DNA of 41,069 nt. Origin: DASPOJ01 sp050014395. GTDB lineage: Bacteria; Acidobacteriota; Terriglobia; Acidiferrales; UBA7541. A program made the position numbers and the translations under genes. Within the stretch, counting starts at the first letter, position 1. The number at the start of each line of letters is the position of its first letter. The notes below the pieces were generated by a model. The model saw only the letters and a list, made by a program, of their open reading frames with translations. It searched no databases and had not been told where the DNA came from. Positions 31,037 through 39,570 of the stretch are shown piece after piece. Location of the stretch: the NCBI GenBank assembly GCA_050014395.1, contig JBEKDK010000020.1:1-41069 (forward strand), in the 5' to 3' direction.

Positions 31037-33292
31037 CTAGACGCTTACCGACGTGCCCAGGCGATTGTAGCAACTGTGCGCAGCGTCAATGAAGAGCTGG
31101 GCTTCATCGATCAAGTACCGGCTGGCATCGGAAGTGTACGGCTGATTCGATTTCGCGTGAGCGTCGAACAAATAGTTTGCGAATTTCCCGCCCGCGAATG
31201 GATCCCAGAATTTCTGCGTGTCGTAGTACAGCGCGCGAAATTCCGCGACGATGCGGTCGGGATCGTCCGTGATATTCGGATTGGCCAGCTTCACCAGGGC
31301 TTTCGCGCCATCGAGCATCGCGCGATAGGCCGTCGCGCCGGCCTGCTGCGCCGCGCCCTTCTCGAATGCGACCTCCGCCTCAAAAACTTCGCGCTCGGCC
31401 GCGGCCAGCTCGAATTCCACGGCGGACACCACCTCTCCGGCGCACTCTCCCGTGCCCATATCTCCCAACGTGTATTCGCGGGGATCGCCCCAGTCGCTGA
31501 AGAGAGTACGATCGGTGGGATCGGCAGGCGGACGCGCCAAATCCTCGAGCGCGGCTTTCAATTCAACTTTGCCAATGCGCGTGACGAAATCCTTGAACGT
31601 CTCACCCTTCGTCCGATTCGCGACGTACTTCGCCGTCAGCCGCTCGACCACTTCCGGAATGTGCTTCGATGGAATGGCGACCACCGCCAGCCCGTAAGAC
31701 CCGCCGTTATGCTCCCATTCGCCGCCCAAAACCACTTGGAAGTGCGGCACAGCGTAGCCTGCGATCTTGCGGCTGACGCCGTAAAATCCTAGATCGGCCA
31801 CGTGATGGTGGCCGCAGCTATTGAAGCAGCCGCTGATCTTGATGTGCAGCTTCTCGACGGACTCGTCGATCTCCACACTTTTCTCGTCCAATCGCTTGCG
31901 CAATTCCGCGGCGAGTCCACGCGAAGATGAAATTCCAAGTTTGCACGTATCGGTGCCGGGGCACGCGACGATGTCAACGATCGCGCCGGCGCCGGGATCG
32001 CCCAAGCCGACAGCCTCGAGCGCTTTGTAAAGCTCCGGCAAATCGTTCAGGCTCACCCAGCGAATCACAAAATTCTGCTCGACGGTCGTGCGCACAGTTT
32101 CCTTCGTGAATCGGCGCACGATATCCGCCAGCGAACGCAATTGATTCGCGGTGATATCGCCCAGCGGCAGCGTCACCGTGACGACCACGTAGCCCGCTTG
32201 CTTCTGCGCCCGCGTATTGCTCTTGCGCCAGCGCTCGAATCCGACCGGCGCGATCAGCGGCAATTCCCCGCCCGGCTTCAGCGGCGCTTCCGCGAATTGC
32301 TCGGCATCCTTAATGTATTCGGTCCATCGAGGATCGAACGGCAGCGTCTTGCGCTCTTCCAGCACGATCTCCTTGAATTTCTCGATACCCAGATCCTGAA
32401 TCAGAAACTTGATCCGCGCGCGGCTGCGATTCTTTTTCTCGCCGAGCCGGGCAAACACGCGCGCGATGGCTTGCGCCAGCGGAAACAATTCCTCCACCGG
32501 CACAAACGAATCGAACAATTTCGCGTGGTACGGCACTGCGCCCAACCCGCCACCGACATACATTTCAAAGCCGCGCACCTCCTTGCCGTTCTCATTGCGC
32601 GTCGCGGCGATCAATCCCAAATCGTGCAGACTCGCCAGACCGCAGGCGTGCTGCGAGCAACCGCTGAACGACGGTTTGAATTTTCTGCCGAAATTCTGGC
32701 AATCGGGATGCCCCAGCAGAAATTTCGAAAGCGCCCGAGCGTACGGCGTCACATCGAATGTTTCGTCCGGGCATACGCCGGAATAGGGGCACGACGTAAC
32801 ATTGCGCACGGAATTTCCGCACGCCTCACGCGTGGTGATATTCGCGGCCGCAAGACGCCGCATAATGCTCGGCGCGTCGTCGATCTGCACGTAGTGCAGC
32901 TGAAAATCCTGGCGCGTGGTGATATGCGCGATGCCGTCGGAGTATTCTTCGGCCAGTTCGGCCAGCGTCTCGAGCTGCTCCGCGTTCAATCCGCCGGCGG
33001 GAATCTTGATGCGCTGCATGCCCGGCGCATCCCACATCGTGTTCGGGCCTTTCGTCAGTGAGCCGGAGGGATATGTAATTTGCTGGACGTTTTTCCCGTT
33101 GTGCCGTTGACCGTTGTCACAGCGCTGTCCATACGCGCCGCGGCGCAGCCGCGTCTCTGCGAATACGCGCTCTTCGACCTTCCCTTGCTTGCGCAATTCG
33201 ATTTCGATCTCGAAGGCATCGATTTCGCGCGCCAAACTTTCCGGCAATTTGCCGGTTAGGCGTTCCGCCCACAGTGCGTTTGAGGCCTTCAC
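31037..33292 (-). CDS. Ferredoxin-type sulfite/nitrite reductase with C-terminal extension
   Basis: The 751-aa protein has the duplicated ferredoxin-like and siroheme halves of assimilatory sulfite and nitrite reductases. Segments include GNVT-like RNVTSCPYSGVCPDE, SGCSQHACGLA and GFEMYVGGGLGAVP. The 4Fe-4S/siroheme cysteines are in CPGTDTC and CFNSC (about residues 444, 450, 489 and 493; C-x5-C and C-x3-C). They reduce sulfite to sulfide or nitrite to ammonia; which one is not decided here. The family usually ends near residue 590. This protein has about 150 further residues, helical and rich in Ala/Glu then Phe/Tyr. Start: GTG at 33292 has GGAG nine bases upstream; the upstream TTG at 33307 has none. 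Confidence 0.88.
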   Translation of the reverse strand: MKASNALWAERLTGKLPESLAREIDAFEIEIELRKQGKVEERVFAETRLRRGAYGQRCDNGQRHNGKNVQQITYPSGSLTKGPNTMWDAPGMQRIKIPAGGLNAEQLETLAELAEEYSDGIAHITTRQDFQLHYVQIDDAPSIMRRLAAANITTREACGNSVRNVTSCPYSGVCPDETFDVTPYARALSKFLLGHPDCQNFGRKFKPSFSGCSQHACGLASLHDLGLIAATRNENGKEVRGFEMYVGGGLGAVPYHAKLFDSFVPVEELFPLAQAIARVFARLGEKKNRSRARIKFLIQDLGIEKFKEIVLEERKTLPFDPRWTEYIKDAEQFAEAPLKPGGELPLIAPVGFERWRKSNTRAQKQAGYVVVTVTLPLGDITANQLRSLADIVRRFTKETVRTTVEQNFVIRWVSLNDLPELYKALEAVGLGDPGAGAIVDIVACPGTDTCKLGISSSRGLAAELRKRLDEKSVEIDESVEKLHIKISGCFNSCGHHHVADLGFYGVSRKIAGYAVPHFQVVLGGEWEHNGGSYGLAVVAIPSKHIPEVVERLTAKYVANRTKGETFKDFVTRIGKVELKAALEDLARPPADPTDRTLFSDWGDPREYTLGDMGTGECAGEVVSAVEFELAAAEREVFEAEVAFEKGAAQQAGATAYRAMLDGAKALVKLANPNITDDPDRIVAEFRALYYDTQKFWDPFAGGKFANYLFDAHAKSNQPYTSDASRYLIDEAQLFIDAAHSCYNRLGTSVSV

Positions 33293-33515
33293 TTCGCTCG
33301 TCTCCAAGTCACGCGAGGCATCGCCACACGATCAATTTCGCGATGCGGAAAATATCCGACATTAACAGGCTACCGAGCGCTGCGCCGAGTGTCAACCGAG
33401 CGGCCGACGGTGCTGAGCCAGTTAGGAAGGTGAATATTGGATTGCTTCAGGTGGCGCAACGATTCGCTCAAAATCGCGCGCCGCCCTGCGCGAGATCGAT
33501 TCTGGTTTGTCGCCT

Positions 33516-34019
33516 TCAGATGGTGTTGTCGGGAGACGGCGCGGGCTGCACGTTCGTCGGCGGCTCAAGTTCAATCGGATAGATCAGCCCCTCGACATCG
33601 ACTTCGAGCGATTCAAGTTCCCAGCGGTTCGCGCGCTCCTTGGCGACGACGAAAATCGTGCCCTTTCCTTTAGGCCCTGACACGGGGATGTCAAAGCTTG
33701 CATCTCCAGACGAACCCGCAGTGTTGATGCTGCCTGTGATGAGCCATCCTACGCGCATAGGCGTCCCAATCTCCGCTACCACTACAGCCGATCCGTTGGC
33801 TCTAGCGAGGGCTTCTTTGTAAGGATCGGACGAGACAAATACTGCGTGGACGAGCGAGAGTAGCGCGAAGACGAACAATCCGATCATAAGAACGAACCAC
33901 GTGACCAAGGAAGGCACGAACCACTTCCAGTTTTTCTCAAACCAGGTTTTGGGCCGGGAAGGACCAGGGGGATCAAGACCCGGAGGCAAAGGCGGAAAAG
34001 TGGCTGGCGAGCTGCTCAT
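33516..34019 (-). CDS. Coa1-like (cytochrome oxidase assembly protein 1) family protein
   Basis: The 167-aa protein has a Pro-rich N-terminus, one transmembrane helix (about 34-60, FVPSLVTWFVLMIGLFVFALL) and an external beta domain. That domain contains YKEALARANGSAVVVAEIGTP, GSINTAGSSGDASFDIPVSG and GKGTIFVVAKERANRWELESLEV, which matches the bacterial Coa1/TIM21-like family as I recall it. In mitochondria this family helps cytochrome oxidase maturation; bacterial roles are not established. No oxidase gene is nearby. Minus-strand, 223 bases upstream of the reductase start. Confidence 0.65.
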   Translation of the reverse strand: MSSSPATFPPLPPGLDPPGPSRPKTWFEKNWKWFVPSLVTWFVLMIGLFVFALLSLVHAVFVSSDPYKEALARANGSAVVVAEIGTPMRVGWLITGSINTAGSSGDASFDIPVSGPKGKGTIFVVAKERANRWELESLEVDVEGLIYPIELEPPTNVQPAPSPDNTI

Positions 34020-34135
34020 GAGTTAGCTAGTACAGTATTTGTGTGAGTGATGCAACACGCTCCGGCTTGGCCACCACTCACGCAGAATCCGTTCTCCCGC
34101 CTCGCGCATCCATAGGTATGAACACGGAGGCGCCC

Positions 34136-34498
34136 ATGCCGGTCTTAGGAGCCAATCGCCGAATCCGCGAAGCCGCAAGCCGCTTGGAAGGCGTGCAGAT
34201 CGCGCCGCACCGCTTCGGTGGCGTGGAGTTTCGTCTCGGCCGGCGCGAACTGGGCCACCTTCACGGCGATAGCCTCGTGGATATCCCCTTCCCCAAGCGC
34301 GTGCGCGACGAAATCATCGCCGCCGGAGAAGCTGAGCCCCACCACATCCTGCCGAACACGGGCTGGGTGAGTCTATTCCTGCGCACGGACGCCGACGTAG
34401 ATCGCGCCATCCAATTGCTCGAGCGCTCGTTCTCCCTCGCCATCGCACATCGCGACGCCGCCACGCACCAGTTGACGTCCGCACCGGATCGGCGCTGA
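34136..34498 (+). CDS. DUF5519-like luciferase family protein
   Basis: The 120-aa protein contains GVEFRLGRRELGHLHGDSLVDIPFPKRVRDE and HILPNTGWVSLFLRTDADVD, the conserved core of a small family annotated as luciferase-like (DUF5519). It has no obvious catalytic cofactor motif, and its real function is unknown. ATG at 34136 is fixed by GGAGG five bases upstream; earlier in-frame ATGs have no ribosome site. It diverges from the Coa1-like gene. Confidence 0.7.
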   Translation: MPVLGANRRIREAASRLEGVQIAPHRFGGVEFRLGRRELGHLHGDSLVDIPFPKRVRDEIIAAGEAEPHHILPNTGWVSLFLRTDADVDRAIQLLERSFSLAIAHRDAATHQLTSAPDRR

Positions 34499-34655
34499 TA
34501 TCACGGCACTCCGCTCGGGTGGCAAGGTCGTTGTGTCGAGCGCAACCGAAGCGTACGATGCGCGGTACAGCCGTCTAGATCGAAACCACGCTTCATGGAC
34601 CGTCCGCCTGATCTCCGGCGGCGGCAAAGAATCGAGCCCCACTTTGACGAAATTG

Positions 34656-35591
34656 ATGAGTCTAGAAACTCGCGAGCAGCCCGCGCGACAGCTCGCGCTG
34701 CGCAGAACAGCGCTGCTGATGGCGACGCTCATGGCGTGCAGTTTTGCTCCTCTGGCCGCCCAATCGCCGAATGGCTCCTCTTCCGCTCAGAGCCAGCCAA
34801 AGCCGAAGGCTGAGCGGCTGTGGTCACCGCCCAACGTCGATGCGCGGCTGGCATCGCTTTCAACCGCGCAAACCTGCTCGCTTCCAGATGTTCTGGCGCA
34901 CACCGGCGCACGTGCGCAAGACATCGTCGATAACCTTCAGAGGTTCGCCGCGAACGAAATCGTTCAATACGACCAATTCGATTCCTTCGGAATGCTGAAG
35001 GTCAGCGAAACCGCCAGCTACGATTACGGCGTGAGCTTTCAGCAGCGGTCCGGCGGATTTTCGGTCGACGAAACGCGCAACGTTTCCGCCGGCGGAAAGG
35101 GCCTGAGCGGCGGACCGCCTGACCGGGGCCTGCCGTCTCTCGCGCTGATTTTCCACCCGTACTATCAAGGCGATTACGACATGAAGTGCGAAGGAACCGC
35201 CGATTGGAACGGAACCCCGGCGTGGGTGATCCATTTCGTCCAGCGCAAAGACAAGCCCAGCCGTACGCGGGCAATCGATACGCCGCAAGGAGAAATTTCG
35301 TTACGACTGAAGGGTCGCGCGTGGATTGCGCAGGATTCTTACCAGGTGTTGCACATCGAGACGAACTTGGTTGAGCCTATTCCCTTCCTTGGGCTCAGCG
35401 CCGATGCCGTGTCGATCAGTTACGCGCCCGTGGACTTCCACTCCCAGGACACACAACTTTGGCTCCCGCAAAGCGCCGAAACCTTTACGCAAAGCGCGAA
35501 TCGTCGCGTCGTCGTCACCCATACATTCGCGAATTTTTTGTTGTTTTCCGTGCAGACCAACCAGACCGTCGACAAGCCCCGGCAGCCATAG
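34656..35591 (+). CDS. Secreted protein of unknown function, lipoprotein-sorting-like
   Basis: The 311-aa protein has a signal peptide (about residues 15-36, RRTALLMATLMACSFAPLAAQ). The mature part begins with a low-complexity stretch and then a helical region (LPDVLAHTGARAQDIVDNLQRF). A long beta-rich part follows, with GTPAWVIHFVQRK, GEISLRLKGRAWIAQDSYQVL and HTFANFLLFSV. This layout suggests a half-barrel that binds a hydrophobic ligand, like LolA/LolB-type folds, but that is inference. Start ATG at 34656 is preferred because it puts the signal peptide at the N-terminus; the ribosome site is weak. Confidence 0.65.
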   Translation: MSLETREQPARQLALRRTALLMATLMACSFAPLAAQSPNGSSSAQSQPKPKAERLWSPPNVDARLASLSTAQTCSLPDVLAHTGARAQDIVDNLQRFAANEIVQYDQFDSFGMLKVSETASYDYGVSFQQRSGGFSVDETRNVSAGGKGLSGGPPDRGLPSLALIFHPYYQGDYDMKCEGTADWNGTPAWVIHFVQRKDKPSRTRAIDTPQGEISLRLKGRAWIAQDSYQVLHIETNLVEPIPFLGLSADAVSISYAPVDFHSQDTQLWLPQSAETFTQSANRRVVVTHTFANFLLFSVQTNQTVDKPRQP

Positions 35592-35659
35592 CCTTCCTCG
35601 CCGTTAGCGAATCTGGCTGAAGACGCTATTGGAACCGACCGCGAATTTCGCGGATTGCT

Positions 35660-36118
35660 CTAGTGTCCAGCAGGCTGGCTTGCGGCCTGCTGCTTCACGA
35701 AATCGAATGTGCACGGGCGACCCACAACACCAAGTCCTTCGTCCCTGACGCCTGTGCCCTCTGTGTCTTTAAATTGGGCCTTGATGTTGTAGCTATAGTT
35801 TTCGCCCTGGTGGGCGAGCACTCCGCGGGCATATTCCCTGGAGACAACTATGCCTGTGGCAGTCAGTTTGGCGTTGCCATCGTCCGCGATCTTTCCGTCG
35901 ATTGCAAAATATCCGGGCTGCCCCGCCGTGCCGCGCTCTCCGTGAAGGGTGTTGCCCTGGACGACGCTGGGAAACTTCCAGGTGTAGCCATCTGTGCTCC
36001 CTTTTGGTGGACAAGTGAGCGTTGTTTGCCAAGTGCCATCGAAATTCGGGCCCGCAATCAGAATCAAAGGCAATAGCGCCAAACCACAAACCACCAGCAC
36101 TGAAACGGCTTTTCGCAT
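35660..36118 (-). CDS. Small secreted protein, 152 aa
   Basis: Signal peptide residues 1-22 (VLVVCGLALLPLILIAG) followed by DGTWQTTLTCPPKGSTDGY and GQPGYFAIDGKIADDGNAKLTATGIV. The mature protein is beta-rich with two cysteines (LTCPP, GRPCTFDF), a possible disulfide. GGAGGAGAG lies about seven bases before the ATG, a strong start. It resembles small exported proteins of unknown function found in Acidobacteria and Proteobacteria. Diverges from the PL22-like gene. Confidence 0.75.
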   Translation of the reverse strand: MRKAVSVLVVCGLALLPLILIAGPNFDGTWQTTLTCPPKGSTDGYTWKFPSVVQGNTLHGERGTAGQPGYFAIDGKIADDGNAKLTATGIVVSREYARGVLAHQGENYSYNIKAQFKDTEGTGVRDEGLGVVGRPCTFDFVKQQAASQPAGH

Positions 36119-36220
36119 TTTCTTGCTCTCCTCCGGAAACTCACCAAGCGAATTTCATCGAATCGATTTCAATTGTGCGCAGGAACGGCCGCCATGGCTA
36201 TGCTATCAATCACTCCCCCG

Positions 36221-36236
36221 TGTGACCACAATCACA
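36221..36236. promoter_or_regulatory. CRP/FNR-type palindrome TGTGA-N6-TCACA
   Basis: TGTGA (36221-36225) and TCACA (36232-36236) are separated by six bases, a perfect match to the CRP core. The match extends to a 6-bp palindrome (GTGTGA/TCACAC). It lies about 182 bases before the PL22-like start and 103 bases before the divergent secreted-protein start. Which gene it serves is not decided. Confidence 0.55.
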
Positions 36237-36352
36237 CTTCAGCCGATCGGCGCCCGTCGCGCGGAAACGCGATGGCACTCCGCGCCGTCTATCGAGATGC
36301 CACGAGACGCCACGCCCAAGCACCGGACCGCGCCCAAGGTGTGCCCGGTGAG

Positions 36353-36375
36353 CGAATCCCGCGAATCGGGATTCG
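36353..36375 (+). promoter_or_regulatory. 9-bp stem hairpin in probable leader of PL22-like gene
   Basis: CGAATCCCG and CGGGATTCG pair perfectly around a five-base loop. The hairpin ends about 30 bases before the AGGAGG ribosome site of the PL22-like gene. Could be a leader structure, a regulator site or a chance palindrome. Confidence 0.4.
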
Positions 36376-36417
36376 ACCGGTTGCAGCGGAGCAGGCGTTC
36401 GCTAGGAGGAAATCCTG

Positions 36418-37998
36418 ATGAGGCCGAGTCGCCTTTCGATTTTGCTAAGCACGACGGTCCGCGCAGACCGGATTTTGTGCGCAGTTGCGGCATTGCTGTT
36501 GCTAGTGAGCGCAGGCACGGCCGCGTTTGCGGCGCAGCCACAGGCGATGGGCGCGCAGCAGGCCGCCGCGCCGGCCGCCGCGCCGATGCGCGATATGTCG
36601 AAACCATCCGCCACCGGCGAGGTCCCGCCGAAAACATGGGTCGATAAGGACACCGGCCACCGAATCTGGCGCGTCACGGACGAGCCCTACTCGAGCGGCT
36701 TCTACTTCAACGTCAACGCCTATACGCACGATCACAAGCAGATGGTTTACACCGCTCTCGACGGCATCCACGTGCTCGATCTGGCCACGATGAAGACGCG
36801 CTTGCTTGTGCCCAACCCGCCGCCGCCCGCCGATGCCGACGCATCGCCGCGCGCGCGATTCATGAACGGCGTCCACGCCATCGTCGTAGGACACAAAACC
36901 GACAGCGTGTTCTTCACCAAGCTGGATCCCGATGCGCATCTCACCGCCGTCTATAAGGCCGATACGAATACTGGCGAGGTGCGCAAGCTGATCGATCTTC
37001 CCGCGGGCGTAATGGTCGCCAGCGTGAACGCCGATGAAACGCTCGGCGTCGGCACGTACAACGAAGGGCCCACTCCGGGCTCCATCGCACCGCCAACCCC
37101 GCCGCAAGCCATGGCCCCCGGTACTTCAGCGCCCACTGCAGGAGGCTTGGTACAGTCGGACCAAAAAGGCCAAATGATGGAGCGCCGCCTGGCAGCGCGC
37201 GTTCCCGTGGCGTTGTTTGTGATTCGCCTCGAGCCCGGCCCGAACGGCGAAAAGCCCGGCGACATGAAGACGCTGGTCCGCACCACCGATTGGATCGGAC
37301 ACATGCTGTTCTCGCCGACCGATCCAAATCTGATCATGTATTGCCATGAAGGCATGTGGCAAAAAGTCGATCGCATTTGGATGATTCATGCCGATGGCAC
37401 CGGAAATATTCTGATCCACAAGCGCACGATGTACATGGAAATCGCCGGACACGAATTCTGGGGACTCGACGGCAGAACCATTTGGTATGACTGGCAGTAT
37501 CCCAAGGGCCAGGTCTTCTTCCTTGCCAGCTACGATCTCACCACCCACAAGCGCACCGCCTATCACATGGAGCGCGACGAGTGGTCGATTCACTTCAATC
37601 TCACGCAGGACCTCGATCTATTCACCGGTGACGGCGGCGATTCGGGCCAAGTTGCGCGCGCACCCGACGGAACTTGGATCGAGCTGTTTCGCCCGCAGAT
37701 GATGATCGATAAAGAGGAAGGCGCGCCCGCGCTCAACGACGACGCGTTCTGGCAGCCCGGCGTGTTCGAGTCCGAGCACCTCGTGAACATGGCCCACCAC
37801 AACTATCGCTTAGAGCCGAACGTCCGCTTCTCGCCGGACAAAAAGCTGGTCTTTTTCACCAGCAACATGTTCGGTCCAAGCTACGTCTTCGCGGTGGAAG
37901 TCGCAAAAGCGGAGAACCCGACAGACGTCGAATCGACGCCCGACCTAGGCATCAAGTACAACCCAACGATGCCAACGCCGACGACAACAGATAAGTAA
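36418..37998 (+). CDS. Oligogalacturonate-lyase-like beta-propeller protein (PL22)
   Basis: The 526-aa protein has a signal peptide (about 20-40, LCAVAALLLLVSAGTAAFA). A propeller region like oligogalacturonate lyases of family PL22 follows: WVDKDTGHRIWRVTDEPYSS, NVNAYTHDHKQMVYTALDG and IGHMLFSPTDPNLIMYCHEG. Further His/Trp-rich loops (GHEFWGLDGRTIWYDWQYP; SEHLVNMAHHNYRLEPNVRFSP) are present. PL22 enzymes break small pectin fragments into unsaturated uronates using metal and histidine residues. Presence of a signal peptide suggests periplasmic action, unlike many cytosolic family members. AGGAGG eight bases before the ATG fixes the start. Activity is inferred, and it may have another ligand. 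Confidence 0.75.
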   Translation: MRPSRLSILLSTTVRADRILCAVAALLLLVSAGTAAFAAQPQAMGAQQAAAPAAAPMRDMSKPSATGEVPPKTWVDKDTGHRIWRVTDEPYSSGFYFNVNAYTHDHKQMVYTALDGIHVLDLATMKTRLLVPNPPPPADADASPRARFMNGVHAIVVGHKTDSVFFTKLDPDAHLTAVYKADTNTGEVRKLIDLPAGVMVASVNADETLGVGTYNEGPTPGSIAPPTPPQAMAPGTSAPTAGGLVQSDQKGQMMERRLAARVPVALFVIRLEPGPNGEKPGDMKTLVRTTDWIGHMLFSPTDPNLIMYCHEGMWQKVDRIWMIHADGTGNILIHKRTMYMEIAGHEFWGLDGRTIWYDWQYPKGQVFFLASYDLTTHKRTAYHMERDEWSIHFNLTQDLDLFTGDGGDSGQVARAPDGTWIELFRPQMMIDKEEGAPALNDDAFWQPGVFESEHLVNMAHHNYRLEPNVRFSPDKKLVFFTSNMFGPSYVFAVEVAKAENPTDVESTPDLGIKYNPTMPTPTTTDK

Positions 37999-38015
37999 AC
38001 GCAATGCACAGCCGG

Positions 38016-38055
38016 GCGCGCCGCAAATCTCCGCGGCGCGCTCGCCGCCATTTTT
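38016..38055 (+). terminator. Possible intrinsic terminator of the PL22-like gene
   Basis: A perfect 9-bp GC stem, GCGCGCCGC/GCGGCGCGC (38016-38041, eight-base loop), lies 18 bases after the stop codon. TTTTT follows at 38051-38055. The gap of nine bases between stem and T-run is longer than ideal. It sits between convergent genes, where a terminator is expected. Confidence 0.4.
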
Positions 38056-38121
38056 GATTCAGGAAGGGTGCGGTCAGAAGTTGTCGCGCCGTTACGACTG
38101 CGCTCGCCCGCCCGGCGTATC

Positions 38122-39387
38122 TCAATCGCCTGCGACGGACACGGCGTCATCCACGGCAGGCCGCGCACTCGCGGCGCGCTCGGCTGGCGCACGCGCCGGA
38201 ACGCTCGCGGCGGCAAGAATGCGGTTTTTCTGCGCTTGAGCCAGGGTGATCGTCGCGACCACGAAGCTCCACGGAATCAGCGGCGAAATCCAAAACATGG
38301 GATTGGCGCAGCGTAGCAGCGCAAACCAGAGAAAAACTCCCAGCAACCCGCCCAGGAAACCGGTCGCTCGTTCCTTGTTGTTCCATGGCAACGCGAAGCA
38401 GAAAAGCGAATAAATCATCAGCGTGAACGGCCAGGCCACTACGAGATCGACGAAATAATGCTCTCCCGTGCCCAGCGTCGCCAGCACCGTGAAGATCACA
38501 AACGCGAGCGAAACAACTTTTGCCCACGGCGAAAACTTCTTGGCGTACCACCACGCCAGCAGAACCCAGGACATATGCAACGATGGAATGGCGTTGCGCG
38601 CGCTCTCCACTACCACCGGATGCAGCGAAAGCCGCATCGCTTCTGCAATGGAAAGTGGATGCAGCGGAAAAGTCGCGGGAAACAAATGGACGGGGCCGGT
38701 TGCCGGAAAGAAATTGTAAAAAATCCAGCCGATCGGCCCGAGATACAGAAGCGCAAGAAATACCGGGAGCGCTTTTTTTCCCTGCTGCAGCAAGCTCTCT
38801 ACATAAGTCAGCGCGATAATCACGGATAGGCTCAGATAGAAATAGATGCTGATGGTTTTCAGCCACGGCAATTTCCAGAATAACTGGCCGACCAGAAAAC
38901 TCGGTTGTATATGCAGACTGCAATCGAAGGAATACAGATAAAGATCCAGAGTCTTGGGGAGAATCGTCTGCGTGAGATCCAGCAACGGAGGCGCCAGCCA
39001 CAAAGCGCCCACAAAAAGCAGCGCGGGCAGATAGGCCCACCACAGCAGCGCACGCTCTTCGCCGCGAGCCCAGACGACCCGTATGCCCAGAACGGTAAGG
39101 CTCGCAAGGCCGACGATGGCCATTGCGACCTTGAAGTTCAGCGCCAACTCGAGAGTCCAGAAGACGATCACGGCGAGCAATGCCGCGAACAAGAGCACGA
39201 ACAGCGCATCTTCGCGGCTCGGGCGCACCCTAAAATGGACGATCACGGTGCTGGCCAACCCCAAAGCGAAAAACTCCCCTAGGATGGCGATTACAAAGAA
39301 CTTCATGCTCAGCCCGACAACCAGAGCCACAACCACCAGTAGGCAGGTTAGAACGATCTGAATCGCGATTTGGGTGCGCGACGACAT
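38122..39387 (-). CDS. PAP2/Aur1-like integral membrane phosphatase
   Basis: The 421-aa protein has about 10 to 11 membrane segments. Its phosphatase core contains PSLHMSWVLLAWWYAKKF (the PSxH motif) and GTGEHYFVDLVVAWPF (the HxxxD motif). This spacing matches the PAP2_3 group, which includes inositol phosphorylceramide synthase Aur1. Such proteins move or remove phospho-headgroups on lipids or isoprenoid carriers. The C-terminal tail is Ala/Arg-rich. The start ATG at 39387 is taken because the frame continues upstream only as noise that would overlap the BNR gene. AGGAG lies about 12 bases upstream. Confidence 0.8.
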   Translation of the reverse strand: MSSRTQIAIQIVLTCLLVVVALVVGLSMKFFVIAILGEFFALGLASTVIVHFRVRPSREDALFVLLFAALLAVIVFWTLELALNFKVAMAIVGLASLTVLGIRVVWARGEERALLWWAYLPALLFVGALWLAPPLLDLTQTILPKTLDLYLYSFDCSLHIQPSFLVGQLFWKLPWLKTISIYFYLSLSVIIALTYVESLLQQGKKALPVFLALLYLGPIGWIFYNFFPATGPVHLFPATFPLHPLSIAEAMRLSLHPVVVESARNAIPSLHMSWVLLAWWYAKKFSPWAKVVSLAFVIFTVLATLGTGEHYFVDLVVAWPFTLMIYSLFCFALPWNNKERATGFLGGLLGVFLWFALLRCANPMFWISPLIPWSFVVATITLAQAQKNRILAAASVPARAPAERAASARPAVDDAVSVAGD

Positions 39388-39570
39388 CGATCCGCTATGC
39401 TCCTGGGACAAGAATCTCCGCTTATCGCTTTTGGCACACTTGCACGCTGCTGTCGATGGTCCTGCTGGCGGCGCTTGCTTATCCCGTAACCCTGCGGACT
39501 CGCTATCACTTGCAGCGCGCAGATTATCTTGATAGTTTGCCGGATACTCTGACCCCTGAAGGAGCCAGGC

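Noticed and set aside
32141..33061. Long plus-strand frame opposite the sulfite reductase
   Set aside because: Arg/Gln/His-rich shadow; the minus frame has all catalytic cysteines.
35622..35660. CCGCGAATTTCGCGG palindrome between convergent genes as a terminator
   Set aside because: Short stem with a tiny loop and no T-tract.
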